Below are positions 20,733 to 34,082 of a DNA stretch of 64,000 nt, one piece after another. Made by a program: the position numbers and the translations under genes. The notes beneath the pieces were generated by a model that did not search any database, was not told where the DNA came from, and saw only the letters and a program-made list of their open reading frames with translations. Every line of letters starts with the position of its first letter. Position 1 is the stretch's first letter. Origin of the DNA: Amaurobius ferox (lineage: Eukaryota; Arthropoda; Arachnida; Araneae; Amaurobiidae). The stretch spans positions 115,532,387-115,596,386 of the forward strand of contig OX578146.1 of the NCBI GenBank assembly GCA_951213105.1, written 5' to 3'.

Positions 20733-23700
20733 AAAAATACTATTAGTAGTATTAAATTGCCTGAATCTTTATATGATATTGATAAATTAAAAAATTCTAT
20801 TTTTGATTTACAAAAATCTTTTGTCATTACGGAACAGCTTCGGTATAAAAAATATGGCGCAATCCTCCATTTTTTGAAGCCAAGGAAGACTGTTTTGAAG
20901 TACTTAGACGATACTTAGCATTGCTGAATACACGCCATTGAATTGTTTTCACTACTTCTTAGACTCTTACTCCATGCCTTTACCTTTTTATCGTAGTATT
21001 AATAGGTGTATTTTCTACTTATCCAACCTATTGACAATGCTATTTATATCTCATGAGTGGAAACAGTTTATTTCCACTTTTATCTCTAGCTAGTGGAAAC
21101 AGATAATTTGTAAATTGTGACTCGCAGCTTTTAGCGATGACACGTGTTGGTTTAATTCACAGGTAAATCCTTTGATTACATTTTATATCCCAGTCCCCTG
21201 AAGCAAAAATTCTGGTATTAACGCTTGGTAATTAAACAAAAGAGCGGATAATAAAAGTTACAAAAAACTATAGCTATAAAAGTTATAATAAAAGTTAATA
21301 AAAGTTAAAAAAACGCATAATAAAAGTTTTGCATGGAACTTAATTAAAAGTTGAACTTATAATTAAGTTCCATGCAAATTCCCTTTATATAATAGATGAA
21401 TAAAATTTCCTGTAATCTTTTTAAATTATCTGTACGAATGTATTAAAAATCGTTCTTGCTTTAATGATTCTCTATTACGCAATTAATAAAATAGGTCGTT
21501 TTCGAGAATAGTTAAATTACCCTTATCATAATTAATATTATATATTGTCCTGAAAGACAATATTTCAAATTGTAATTAAGGTATGGGTTTAATTTTTTTT
21601 AATTTTCATTTTCGAAATTTGACTCCTCAGGGAAATTACTAATTATGATTTAACGCGATTTTAATGATTGTCATTGTGTCACGTGTGAAGTATTGGAGAG
21701 TAACCATTAGACTAAATACGTTAATTTATGGAAAATATTTAGGACATGCGTTCATATGGTAGTGAACGGTGTGTTCAGTTTATTTTCGATTGAACAAATA
21801 AACATTTCTATGCATATTTGCACGCTGCTTCCGCAAAGACGGACACATTTTCCAAAAAGCGGAAGTAACATCTCAAGAACCAGAAGTGGAAATATGTTTT
21901 AACACCTCCCACTCCTTTGGAATACGGCACTGAATCAATATTAGTCATAATCCCGGTTCTCAATAGTCAATACTGAGAAATTATTATTTTAAAATATTCA
22001 AAGAACTTCAAATTTTTAATTATGTTTTCCTGTGTGCAATTGTGGACAGTAGTTTTGTTTCAAGTTGCACTTTTCATCCTGAATGGGATGCATTTCCTTC
22101 AGGTGTTTGTTTCATTTTACCCATTTTAACCTGTGAAAAATAGTCCCTAATATCTATTTCGTTTTGTTTTAGAATTTTCCCTCCGAAGTTTTGTAAAGCG
22201 TAGATACTGTTATGAACGTGTAAAATGCTCTCACTGGGGTGTCTTTTGGAAACTAAACGGAGAAAACACCCGTACGTGCAACCTTTCCTATGACGTGAAT
22301 CTAGGTTTTCCAGGTGCTGAAGTTCAGACGGGGTTGCCAAGTTTGGCGATTTATAGCAAATTTGGGGATTTTTTTAGACCTTTCAAGGGTTCGAGAAACA
22401 CCTCGGAATAACGAATATTCTACGATATATGAGAGATTTCTAGAAGTTTCTGTAGAGATTCTAATAAAGGAGTTATTACCCAGTTAGAGAGCAGTTAACG
22501 TGATACGAGCTACATTGAACTCTTACATATGTCAATGTCTTGAGAATAGTACAGTTGTTTTATGAAATGAAATACATCAATGTTTTGAGAATAATATCGG
22601 CTGTTTTGTAACATTAGTGGAGCATTTAAGTACTGTTTAACTGTATATTATTCTTGCTAGCATCTTGTGTGGACATGATGTTGAAACTAGCTCCATAATT
22701 GGCAGGGTCCTCTGAAAACCCTTAACTGGGCCTTTTTTTTAATCAGAAAGATGAATCACAGATATTCGAACTGGCCTGCCAATGATCTAACCATGGAACT
22801 ACTACTACTACTACGATGATCTAACCATGGAACTTCCATCAGTCGAAGTAGATCCTTTATATTTTGTAGGACAAGTAACGTGTAAAAGAACAACCATGTT
22901 TAGTTACTTAACCTGAATCATATTTTTAAACCTTCAAAAATTCTAACATTTTTTGTAACTCGCCAATAACAATAACAATTGGTATCACAGTGGTAAACGC
23001 TTCAAAAATTCAATATCGTAAACAAAATTATTCATTTTTGTAATGTGACAGTTACCTGCAGCAAAATAAAAGTTTGGTGAACTTCTTGAAAAAAAGTTAA
23101 AATTCCATGCATAGAGACATTATAACATGAACCGGGTGAAAAATGATGCGCGCAACAATCTTCTCATAATGCTTTAATGAACTCAGCATTGAGTTCTCAC
23201 AGTGCACGCTAGGTAGCATGATAATTAACATTAACAATTTGTAAAGTTATTTTCATGTTACGTGTTGCAGTTTAAATAGAACATAGTCTAGGAAAATAAA
23301 AATTTATTAGAGATGCATTATTATACATATTTCTTAACTGAAATCATGTATAAGTTTTATTTGATGTAACGTTGAACATTAGACATCATTTCACTTAAAT
23401 ATCTAAATCAACTGTAGCAAGAAATGGTTCTCAGATCTAGTGATTAGAGCTGATACATAACACACCGTTCACAATATTGGGGTGTAAAATACTACCGGCT
23501 TCATCAGACAGTATCTTACACCCCCGTAGTAATGTATCGTGTTCATGTTTCAAAAACATGTAGTTTGTCCATGCGGGAACGATGCAACACTGCTGGGCCA
23601 CATGGACAACTGTAATATAACTGCACACAGCTTTTGTGAGCTAACTGTGATCAGCTATTGGTAGCTAAATATGATCAGAGATACTGTGAGTAAACTCATA

Positions 23701-24147
23701 TACAACTAAAAGTGTTCTCATGTGGACACCACGTTCGTTTTCAAAAGAGGAAGAAAAAGTAGCATTTTATTAAATGACTTATGGAAGGTCAAAAGGGAAT
23801 TTTTGCGGTAATGCTGAAATTGAAACTTAACTAATCTGAATGATCACACTCTATATGTTCAGTATAGGTTAAGTTTTGTTCTTTGATGAAAATTAGAAGC
23901 CTCTAAGATTTTTTTCTTCTGCTGTCAAATATAAGTTTTATGGGGTATATAGAAAGAAAATAATTTTAAAACTTTTTAATCCTGCATTTTAAAAACTTAT
24001 CTGTAACTGTATGGACCTTTACTGATAAATGGTAACTATATGAAATACACTGGATCATATATTTTTTAAAACAACACCCTGAAATTCTAATTCATGAATA
24101 AAATACCTTACGATAGATTATTCGCATAATTACTGTGAATACACATA
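20733..24147. other. Non-coding stretch
   Basis: No gene recognised in 3.4 kb. It holds AAAAGTT repeats with a perfect hairpin (21328-21378), a duplicated GATCTAACCATGGAACT around a CTA repeat (~22783-22833), and a hairpin GGGGTGTAA/TTACACCCC at ~23480-23525. Confidence 0.5.
21328..21378. repeat. Perfect 19-bp hairpin
   Basis: TTTGCATGGAACTTAATTA and its exact reverse complement, with a 13-base loop, preceded by about six spaced AAAAGTT motifs. Confidence 0.75.
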
Positions 24148-24152
24148 ATATT

Positions 24153-24649
24153 TGTTAGAAATAAATGATCTCATCGCTGCGAAAGACAGACAAACTCAAA
24201 AACACTGACTCTCGCCTTTCCGCAGAAGAGGAATGTGTTTACTTCGAGAAATCTGCGCGCGCATCAAAGAGACTATACCGGTACACTTACGAACTGAAGT
24301 TCTGTTCTGTGTTGTGGATGATTCGGTTTGATGTCGCAGCAAAAATGCTTGTTTCTTTGTTTTCCTATGTAATTTTTAAATGCAGAATCTAATTAAATAT
24401 GTTTTTTTTTCCAATCAAAGGAAATCATTCCTGATATCAAGATGGTTAACAAACACACTAAACTGATATTTTTTTAAGACTTTAGGAGGAAACGAAGTTA
24501 ACATTGCCCTACGCCCTTCAAACAGAAAGGTAAGCATTTTACCTATTATAATTATGCTGTTGATAAAGAAAAATGATAGTAACATATTTTCTCATTAGTG
24601 AGGCAGAGTGCCATTACCTATGCACAACCGAGCTATTATATTTTTATCA
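24153..24649 (+). repeat. 5' LTR of the copia element
   Basis: Identical to the 3' LTR except near the end. It contains a 75-codon open frame also present in the 3' LTR, which I regard as incidental. The base after the LTR starts a segment GATTATGAGACTG that could be a weak primer-binding site for a half initiator-Met tRNA, as in copia; this is uncertain. Confidence 0.9.
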
Positions 24650-24949
24650 GATTATGAGACTGAAGTTGTTGCCTGTCTCGCTGGAGAAATTGGTACTAAC
24701 AAAATAAAATAGCAGCATTTTTCATGAACAATAAAATTATTATTGGAAAAAGGGCATAAAAATAAGTAACCGAAAAGAAAAATTGATATACAAATATATC
24801 ACAATTATTTTTTCGTTCCCCATTGACTTCGTAAAAAACTTCCAAACCGAAAGTGATTTTTTTTACGGAATAAGATTAAAAGGAAATATCGCACTGCAAA
24901 TAAAAAAAAAAGGGAAAATATTTCTCAAGGAAACTAAAAATAAGATATA

Positions 24950-27900
24950 ATGGCATCTATCAAGGAAAGTCACTTGATCGAAAAATTAAACCCGGGCAAC
25001 TATTCCAATTGGAAGTTTAAAATGGAAATGACATTATTGAATAAAGAACTATCAGAAACGATAACAGAAGTGGCTCCGGACCCAATTACCGACGAATGGC
25101 GGAAAAAAGATAGAAAAGCCAGAGCGCTCATAAACTTATGTATTGAGGATTCCCAAATCGTTCACGTCAAGCATCTCACCTCGGCGCGCGATACATGGAA
25201 TGCGCTTCGTGCAATACACGAAAGAGCTAATTTATCCAGCAAACTATACCTTTTACGAAAGTTGTACAGTATAAAGTTAGATGAAAGGGGAAACATGCAA
25301 CAACATATAACCAAAATTCTGGAAACAGTGGATAAACTTAAAGCAATCGGGGAGGAAATAAATAATTCGCATATATCAGCACTATTTCTGTGTTCGCTAC
25401 CCCCCAGTTACGAAACGCTGATAACGGCTTTGGAAGCGCGTCCGGAGGATGAACTAACGCCGGAATTCATTAGCAGCAAACTGATTGATGAATATAATAG
25501 ACGTAGGGATCACCAAGAAATGCCGCAAAACATGGCAAAGGCTTTTCACGCGAATAAAAAATTCTCTAACACCTATGGCTACAAAATGGATAACAAATAC
25601 TGCTCACATTGCAAAATGAAGAACCACAACAAATCTGAATGTTGGCGTCTAAAGAATAAGACCAATGAGCCCGGCAGATATAAAGATTATAAAAATAAAT
25701 TCAGACACAACTCATCACAGTTAGTGTATGAGGGAAACGGCAGACCGGCCGCGAAGTCACGAACACAAGAAAGATATTCAGACACTGTAGATAAAGTAGG
25801 ATCGAAATTTAGAGACTTAGCGCTCATAACTAATCAAACTGAAGAAGACAGCTGGATCGTTGATAGTGGTTCCTCATCCCACATAACAAATAATGAGAAT
25901 TTATTCACTAAAATAAATAATGAAAACAAATCGGAAGTTATCGTTGCTAACGGTAAAGCCTTAACCGCCTATGGGTCAGGCGAAGTAAAAATAAAAAGTC
26001 GAGCCTCGGATGGAAAGATAAGACAAGTAACGCTACAGGAAGTACTATTTGTGCCAGAACTGAAAGCTAATTTATTTTCCGTACGAAAAGCAACACAGCA
26101 TGGATGCAAAGTAACTTTTACTAAAGACAACTGTCAGTTATCTTACAATGATGAAATATTCTTAGAAGGAAAAATAAAAAATAACCTATATGAGCTAGAC
26201 CTGCTCACACCACAAAACAAAAATGTTACATATATGGTAAATAACTGTAACAACCCCAATTGTGTTACATTATGGCACAGAAGAATGGGTCACAAAAACT
26301 TCGGCTCTATAAAGGAAATTAAATCGAAACAGTTAGCCGAAGGCATAAACATCAACGAATGTAAACATGAACTAAATTGCGAAACTTGCATAAAATCAAA
26401 ACTCACCGACATGCCATACCCCAAATCTACTCAAAACAGGGGGACTCATATTCTACAACTTGTGCACAGCGACGTATGCGGACCAATGCAAACTCCCACA
26501 ATAGGAGGAAAATCATACGTGCTAACGTTTATTGATGATTTCTCCAGGTACACAATGACCTATCTCTTATCAAAAAAGAGTGAAGTTTTGTGTAAACTGA
26601 AGGAATACATCGCTTTTACGACAAACAAATTCGGAAAAAAACCAGAAATACTGAGAAGCGATAATGGCGGCGAATACGTCAGTAAAGAATACGAGGAATA
26701 TCTAAGTGACAACGGCATACATCACCAGTTGACCGTGCCACACTGTCCATCCCAAAATGGCGTAGCGGAAAGAAAAAACAGGTCACTAATCGAGATGACA
26801 CGAGCTATGTTGTCAGAAGCAAATTTAGGCAAAAAATTCTGGGGAGAGGCTATAAACACTGCCAATTACCTACAAAATAGACTTCCCACAAAGGCCAATA
26901 CAAAAACACCCTACGAAATGTGGACTGGTATGAAACCAAATCTTCGTCATTTAAGAGTCTTTGGCTGTAAAGCATATTCCTACATCCATAAAAGCAAACG
27001 AGGAAAATTAGATGAAAAAGCCCAAGAAGGGATTTTTGTCGGATACGACGACAGATCAAAAGCTTACAGAATATATACAGAAGGAAAACACATAACACTT
27101 GCTAGAACAGTTAAATTCCTCGAAAAATCAATGCAAATTTCAGAATTAAGCTCAAAGGAATTATTCGAAGGAACAGATTGTGAAGTCGAAAAAACTAATG
27201 CTCAAGCAGATGAAAAACCCGAAGAGAGCGAGATTGAGTTTGAGGCACCGTCAGATGATGAACAAATAAACTCTGATAACAAAACCGCTAATCAACCTCG
27301 CAGATCCGAGAGATCGAACAAGGGAGTACCTCCCGATCGACTCATCTACTTAGCGCAACAAGCTAACACCGTCGAACCCAGAGACTATAATGAGGTACTA
27401 AAAATTAAGAGCCCACAAGAGAAACAAAATTGGCTAGACGCTATGGAAGAAGAAATGCAATCTTTGCAAGAAAATAACACATTCACATTAATGGACCCCC
27501 CGCATGGAAGAAAAATAGTAGGTTCAAAATGGACATATAAAATTAAACACGACTCTCAGGGAAAAATAGCTAAATACAAAGCTAGACTGGTAGCAAAAGG
27601 ATTTTCACAAAAATACGGTGAAGATTATTACGAAACTTTCGCACCAGTGGTCTCACACAGCACCATTAGAGCATTCCTGGCAGGAGCAGCATATAGAAAA
27701 TATAACGTACAACACATTGATATCAAAACCGCTTTCTTACACGGGGATTTAGACGAAACAGTTTACATACAACAGCCAGATGGCTACATCTCCCCGGGTA
27801 ACGAAAACAAAGTATGGAAATTAAATAAAGCTATATATGGGTTGAAACAGGCCGCAAGAGCCTGGCATCTAAAAATAGGTGACTCTCTAAAACAACTAAA

Positions 27901-28920
27901 ATTCGTGCAGAGTACTACTGATCCATGTCTATTCAAAAAGGGAAAAGGAAGAGAAACTATCTATATAATCGTATATGTGGATGATATTCTAATATCAGGA
28001 TCAGAAGAACAAATTGACAAAACAACGAAAGAATTGGGCAGACAGTATGAATTAAAAAATTTGGGTGAAGTTAATTATTACCTTGGAATTAGCATAAGAA
28101 AAAACCATGATGGAGATTATCTATTAAATCAAAAAAATAAGATTGAAGAAATTGTAAATACATTTAATTTGCAAGATTCAAAACCCTATAGTACACCAAT
28201 GGAAACTGGATATTTGAGAAATGAAACAGAAGAAAACCTGCTTCCTAATAACACTAAATATCGCCAAGCTATTGGAGCTCTTCTATATATTGCCACGGTC
28301 ACAAGACCAGACATCACAGCCGCAATAAACATTTTAAGTCGGAGAAATGAGAAACCACGTCAAATGGATTGGAACGCAGTAAAGCGTCTAATAAGTTATC
28401 TAAATCATACAAAGGATCTAAATTTGGTAATAAAATCAACGACAAAACCAATTCTTACAACATACGCTGATGCCGACTGGGCAAGCGATAAAACGGATCG
28501 GAAATCCACGAGTGGTAATCTTTTCTTAATTGATGATTCTCCTATACACTGGTTAAGCAAAAAACAATCATGTGTTGCACTTTCCTCAGCAGAGGCGGAA
28601 TATATATCCGCTGCTAACGCAGTTCAAGAAGTACTGTGGTTAATCAACCTACTCAAAGATCTCGATATGTTTCAACAGCTCCCGATTACTAGTCCCGATT
28701 AAAAGATAACCAGTCATGTATAAAAATGATTGAATCACCGAAGTACATGTCAAGAACCAAACATATTGACATCAGATTCCACGCCATAAGAGATTTTCAG
28801 GAATCGGGTGTAATCCAGTTGAATTATCTTCCAACTAAGCTAATGACAGCGGACATGATGACAAAACCACTGCCAAAGCCTGAATTTCTGAAGCACAGAT
28901 CCAAACTGCTACAGCCGTGA
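24950..28920 (+). pseudogene. Copia gag-pol polyprotein, one frameshift
   Basis: A single frame 24950-28702 (1250 residues) encodes the polyprotein that copies and integrates the element. Gag (UBN2 type, LNPGNYSNWKFKME) occupies residues 1-~215, then a zinc knuckle C218-C221-H226-C231. The protease DSG is at 305-307. Integrase zinc residues are H443, H448, C477, C480 and its catalytic triad is D508, D571, E607 (D-35-E). Reverse transcriptase has IDIKTAFLHG and YVDD at 1009-1012, and RNase H starts near ADADWA. A stop at 28700-28702 interrupts RNase H. The same protein resumes in another frame with DNQSCIKMIE (28705 onward) to the stop at 28918-28920. One small indel near 28690-28704 explains this. 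It could be a sequencing error or a true inactivating change. Confidence 0.9.
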
Positions 28921-28947
28921 TATGCAGCTCCAGAGATCAAGGGGGAC

Positions 28948-29444
28948 TGTTAGAAATAAATGATCTCATCGCTGCGAAAGACAGACAAACTCAAAAACAC
29001 TGACTCTCGCCTTTCCGCAGAAGAGGAATGTGTTTACTTCGAGAAATCTGCGCGCGCATCAAAGAGACTATACCGGTACACTTACGAACTGAAGTTCTGT
29101 TCTGTGTTGTGGATGATTCGGTTTGATGTCGCAGCAAAAATGCTTGTTTCTTTGTTTTCCTATGTAATTTTTAAATGCAGAATCTAATTAAATATGTTTT
29201 TTTTTCCAATCAAAGGAAATCATTCCTGATATCAAGATGGTTAACAAACACACTAAACTGATATTTTTTTAAGACTTTAGGAGGAAACGAAGTTAACATT
29301 GCCCTACGCCCTTCAAACAGAAAGGTAAGCATTTTACCTATTATAATTATGCTGTTGATAAAGAAAAATGATAGTAACATATTTTCTCATTAGTGAGGCA
29401 GAGTGCCATTACCTATGCACAACCGAGCTATTATATTTTTTTCA
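28948..29444 (+). repeat. 3' LTR of the copia element
   Basis: 497 bp, starting TGTTAG and ending TTTTCA, followed by the target duplication ATATT. Confidence 0.9.
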
Positions 29445-29585
29445 ATATTTGCATATTACTATTCTCAGTTTCACTACAATATTTGATATTCGTAAAATAC
29501 TTTTATGCTTCTTTACATGTAAATCACACAATCACGCCGTCGTTTTAGACATAAAGACGAGAGTCTCTTTAAGCGATTCCCGTAT

Positions 29586-29648
29586 AGTACGTGTAGTACG
29601 TGTGACTTCGTGTAGTGCGTGTAGTACGTGTGACTTCGTGTAGTGCGT
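29586..29648. repeat. Minisatellite, ~28-bp period
   Basis: TAGTACGTGTGACTTCGTG and TAGTGCGTG alternate about twice, just outside the copia element. It is likely a target-site neighbour rather than part of the element. Confidence 0.6.
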
Positions 29649-29989
29649 AGACTTTCCTGTTCAGTCCTCTTCGACAACTAGGTTTTTCATTATTTCTAAG
29701 AGACTAAAATATTAATAGTGAGATCAGATAATACTTGTGTTGTGAATTTGTATGGAAGAACAATCTGATGGATTTCTTACGTAGTAATTATTACAAACTA
29801 GCATTTCAGTCTGTTAAAGAAAGGTAAACTAGCCCTCTTGAAAAGTTAAGTTGCAAGCTTAAGTTTCACTGTTCTTAGTAATGTATGACACTTGGCGTCT
29901 CTTAATCAAAAGTCAATCTGAAAGAGATGGGAGGAGATTTAGAACGTCTTCTTTATGTCTGCCATCGTGGTAGAAATTGAAAATCAGGT

Positions 29990-30775
29990 TCCCTTTAGTC
30001 CTTCTCTTGCCTCCGATACTACAGGTGTTTAAAGTTTCAGCCTTTTAGATCGCAGCAGGGACAAAATAGCTGGCTCCCTTTAGGTTCTGTCCTGTTGTTG
30101 ATACTACAAATGTGCAAAGTTTCAGTCTTTTAAATCATAGGAGATGGGGAGCTTCTAAAAAAAATGGAAATATATTTAGAACCTTTTATTTTTGCCTGTC
30201 ATCGGCGGAGAAATTAAAAATGGGGTTATTTTCAGATCCTGTCCTGTGGGCGATGCTGCAAGTGTGCAAAGTTTCAGCTTTTTCGGTTGCAGGAGGAGGC
30301 CTCTGGAAGAGAGGGAAATATATTTATTTAGAACCCCTTCCTTTTGTCTGCCTTCGGGACAGAAATCGACAATCTGTCTTTAAATTCTGCCCTGTGGTCG
30401 ATACTGTATGTGTACTTGCACGTTTCGGCTCTCTAGCGGTTTTGAGGTGCTTCTGGGTGATATGGATATTCATTTAGAACCCTTTTACAATGTTTTTCCT
30501 CGGGAGAAAAATTGGAAATATGGATCAACTTACATTCTGTCTTGAGGCCAATAATACAAGAGTACAATATTTCAACCTTCTGAGCCACAAGATATAAAGA
30601 CTTTTCGAGCCATCTCTAATTTGTCCGCTTCCGGAAGAGACTCGAAAATCTGGCTACATTAGCATCAGTCCCATGGTCGGTAATATAAGTGCTCAATGAT
30701 TAAGTTTTTTGGATCATCGAAATCTCCTGGAGGCTCTGAAAAGACACAAATACATTAGAGTATTTCTATTTAGAT
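29990..30775. repeat. Degenerate tandem array, ~150-bp period
   Basis: Five to six diverged units share CCTGT-C-GATACTACAAGTGTG, then CAAAGTTTCAG, then ATATTTAGAACCC, then TTTTGTCTGCCTTCGGGA. The phase marker around TGTGCAAAGTTTCAG falls at ~30111, 30263, 30411 and 30561, with shorter first and last units. Open frames through it are by-products. Confidence 0.6.
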
Positions 30776-30825
30776 GTTTACGTGAATGCTTAACTTGCCC
30801 ATTCCATATTGTGACTGCATATTTA

Positions 30826-30990
30826 ATAAAATTATTATCATTATTATTATTATTCAGTTATTACTATATTATTATTATTTATTATTATATTATTATTATT
30901 ATTATATTATTATTTATTATTATATTATTATTTATTATTATTTATTATTAAATTATTATTATTTATTATTATATTATCGTTTTATATTAT
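30826..30990. repeat. (ATT)n microsatellite
   Basis: Long imperfect run of ATT/TTATTA units. Confidence 0.9.
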
Positions 30991-31319
30991 ATTACGCGTA
31001 TTTATAGGTTTTCATAAACTAAACTTGCATTTTAGCTGGTTTGGTTTGCACTGTATGTTTGAGGATGTCATAGAATCCCCCCTAGGGTTAAAATTCGATA
31101 AATATTAGGGTTGAGCTCTTTACATTAGGTTTGCATAATTAATACTTGAAAAAATCAACCACTAGCAATATTATAGAGTTTCAAACTCCATTTTGTTTAA
31201 ACTAACAATTTGATTTAACAGTAAATCAAACCTGATACTCCTGGATTGTCCCCTGTTATGCTACTAGCTATGCCATTCCAGACATTTAAAAAATTCCTTT
31301 GAATTACCATTCAATCCTC

Positions 31320-31540
31320 CCAGTCCAATCAATGCGGGGTGAAGCTCCACAGATTTTCGCCCCAGTACACCACTACGTCAGATATTTGCTCGAGCGCAAG
31401 TTATAGAGTATTTGCCCTATTTTTCACACAAAACACACAAAAACAGATACGACCAAATTCTGGAATTAAACCCAGGCTTCTTTTGTTGGGCGCTGTAATG
31501 CTACCACTTATATCACTCCGACCACGTAGATAATTACCTT
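31320..31540 (-). mobile_element. Degenerate tRNA-derived SINE
   Basis: Minus-strand sequence at ~31460-31535 keeps a weak A box (TGGTCGGAGTG) and a mutated B box (GGTTTAATTCC). A second weak head-like piece lies at ~31230-31285. Boundaries are unclear. Confidence 0.35.
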
Positions 31541-31544
31541 AGAA

Positions 31545-33087
31545 TATCACGTATAGTTTAACTCGTGTAGCAGTAAAAATGTGTATATTAATTTTAAATA
31601 AGGAACCGTTTCTTTAATAAACTATTTATCTTTGAGCAGTTAAAGCATAGCAATTATACCTTACAGAAATATGATACTCAAAACAATATTTCATAATGTT
31701 TCATTTATGTTAAATATTACTTAAAACTTTTATTTGATAATTATTTAAATAAAAACGAAGTGAGAAAATTAATTAACCTGCAAAATAACAAGCATTGTAA
31801 TTTTAGATTTTACTAATTGATACTAATTGAATATAAAGAAAATAAATCTACTCAAGGATAACAATAAATCTTTTATTAATAATTAAATATTGAAGATAAA
31901 TGTTTTTGTAATGAATAGAACAAAGCGACAACATTAATCTTTAAATTTAAGATGAAATATTACTCTAACTGAAAATTGTATTATGTGGATAAGAATTAAA
32001 GTATTTCTCCTATGTATATATTTCATATTTTTCAAAAGCTTGATTTATTAATTTTAAATGATATATTTATCAAGTAAATTTTCGTATTAAAAATTCAGTC
32101 ATTTTCAGAACTCCGAATTTATTTAGATAGCAATATAATTCCCTTGCGTCACATTCGGGTTCAAATAATTACAGATTTATGCGATATCTGGGGAAGGTTT
32201 GAAATAATAAGTATAATTTTAAAGATCTGATTATTTCTTTCACAAATTCCCTTATGTGCAGGTATTACTTAAAAGATAAATTGCAAAACTTGGATTAATT
32301 ATTGCACACATGATAAAATATGAGTAAATGAGATATTAATAAAATAATTAAATGTACCAGATATATTTAACTATAAATTTGAAAACAGCTTATACGTATA
32401 TCAGAAAAACCAATATATCTCTGTCTGTTTGCCCAGAAATACAGAATTGTATAAATTTCCAAGTTTTTTGTTTCGTTTTTAATAAAATAAAACATTTTCT
32501 GAAAATAAGTCATTAATTTTAATTATGTCATTTACGTAGATAACCACAGCAGTTTTCTAATGCTCAGAAATGCAATACCATTCTGAAAAATCCATAATTT
32601 CTTAGAATGCATAAAACTTTATCATTATGAATATCTCCATTTATATTCTACATTAAGCATATGTGAATAGGGGGCAAGAGCTTCCTTCATTACTTATAAA
32701 ATCGAGGTAATGGCCGTTAATGAACATCTTAAGATATCCCTTTTATTTATTCATTCTTTATTAATCCTTATTCATAATCTAATGATTTATCATAACCAAA
32801 CATATCTTTATTTACGTTAACCGTATAGTTTATTTGTACAGAAGCAATCTTAAAGGCAGAAGCTCTAATCACCTTCTATTTAAACGCAATTCCTTTAATT
32901 GGATTTTATAATTCCGGAAACGCAGAGTTATTATAAATATAATGATCTTTTGAAATTATCATATTTTGTATAATATATAAATCAAATGTTAGAATATTTC
33001 TGGTAATTATTTATTTATTCATGAATATTTAACTTTAGCTTTTATAAATTAATTAGCAGAGGTATACAGGATTCCTTAATTAAAATC
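31545..33087. other. Non-coding AT-rich stretch
   Basis: No gene recognised. One short match to the interspersed family F7 (TTAATTGGATTTTATAATTC) occurs at ~32895-32915. Confidence 0.5.
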
Positions 33088-33873
33088 TATATATATAAAG
33101 AAGAAAAGTATGTATGTATGTATGCATGTATGTATGATCCAACATTACGGAAGAACGGATCAATGAGTTTCTAACACCAGGGGGTATCGCTATATTAAAG
33201 AAAAACGGAACTTTCGTTTGTCTCATCATCACTGGAGAATAGTTACACCGAATTTAATGAAATTTTGTGGGTAGCATTGAAATAGACCCCATAAATTTAT
33301 TGAAAGTTTCGAGTTTCTAAGACCGGGAATTATCGAAATATTAATGGAAAACGAACTTTTTCCTAGAAGTTCTACTGCCTAACTCCGTGATTCCTAACGA
33401 AAAAGATTTGAAATCTTTGGTTTGTTGTTGTTGTTGTCGTGTGACCTCCTGTTTCGGTCGAGCCGCAAACAGGACCAGTGATGCCAGAAGAAGAAGAATG
33501 ACAAAGAATGACACAAGACGAGATCACAAAGTTTTTATTAACACAAACGAGCATCACTGAAGAAGGTCAAAGGGGGTTGGTTTAATACGTGAAAGTAAAT
33601 TAAATCTCTGAGTTTTGTGGGAGTTTATTGAACGTATTAGTCATTTTTGAAAATCGCAGGTTTGAACTATGAATTTAAATGGAAACTATATCACCATGGT
33701 TTATTTTTACAAGCTTACTCAGAATATTTTTTTAATTTGAATCTATATATATAAAGAAGAAAAGTATGTATGTATGTATGTATGTATGTATGATCCAACA
33801 TCACGGGTGAACGGATGATTCGAAAGAGTTTTGTATATTAAATCCCGAGCAACGCCGGGTAATGGCTGCTTGT
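33088..33873 (+). mobile_element. Helitron-like (Lep1-like) termini, two 5' ends and one 3' end
   Basis: TCTATATATATAAAGAAGAA, then a GTAT/ATGT repeat, then GATCCAACAT, occurs at ~33090 and again at ~33744. The second copy ends soon after with the hairpin CCCGAGCAACGCCGGG, then TAATGGCTGCTTGT (33842-33872). Helitron-type elements in arthropods share this TCTATATAT start and GC hairpin end. The ~650-bp 33088-33740 part may be one copy missing its 3' end; the second copy has lost its middle. Confidence 0.5.
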
Positions 33874-33891
33874 ATTATATAAAGTAGGAGG

Positions 33892-33930
33892 CCACTCCAA
33901 ATCATACTTTAATTCAAAGATTTGGAGTGC
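33892..33930. repeat. Perfect 11-bp hairpin
   Basis: CACTCCAAATC pairs with GATTTGGAGTG. Related CCACTCCAA sequence occurs at ~52913, so it may belong to an interspersed repeat. Confidence 0.5.
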
Positions 33931-34082
33931 TTTTTATCTCCGGGTTTTGTAGCTATGAATAAGAAATTTTAATTTCAGGGAGTTTGAACTCCAGCCTTTA
34001 TAAATAGGATATCAGTGGTAATTTAAAAGTGGCTGCCAAATACTACAAAAATTAGCAAAATTGTTGCACATAATAAGTTAAG

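Larger units (their letters stand above)
24153..29444 (+). mobile_element. Complete Ty1/copia LTR retrotransposon
   Basis: Two 497-bp LTRs (24153-24649, 28948-29444) starting TGTTAG and ending TCA are flanked by the 5-bp target duplication ATATT (24148-24152, 29445-29449). By eye the LTRs differ at one base near the end (24646 A against T). A purine-rich tract, GATCAAGGGGGAC, precedes the 3' LTR. The 5' untranslated leader runs to 24949 and the gag-pol frame starts at 24950. Near-identical LTRs point to a recent insertion. Confidence 0.9.

Noticed and set aside
24165..24392. 75-codon open frame present identically at 28960-29187
   Set aside because: It lies in the two LTRs of the copia element; the duplication is explained by the LTRs, and no protein family was recognised.
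30112..30477. 121-codon frame in the 30-kb region
   Set aside because: It crosses units of a degenerate tandem array without conserved phase, and its composition is not protein-like.
33110..33140. CRISPR-like spacing in repeats such as TATGTATG
   Set aside because: Simple microsatellite at Helitron-like ends; no repeat-spacer structure exists anywhere in the window.
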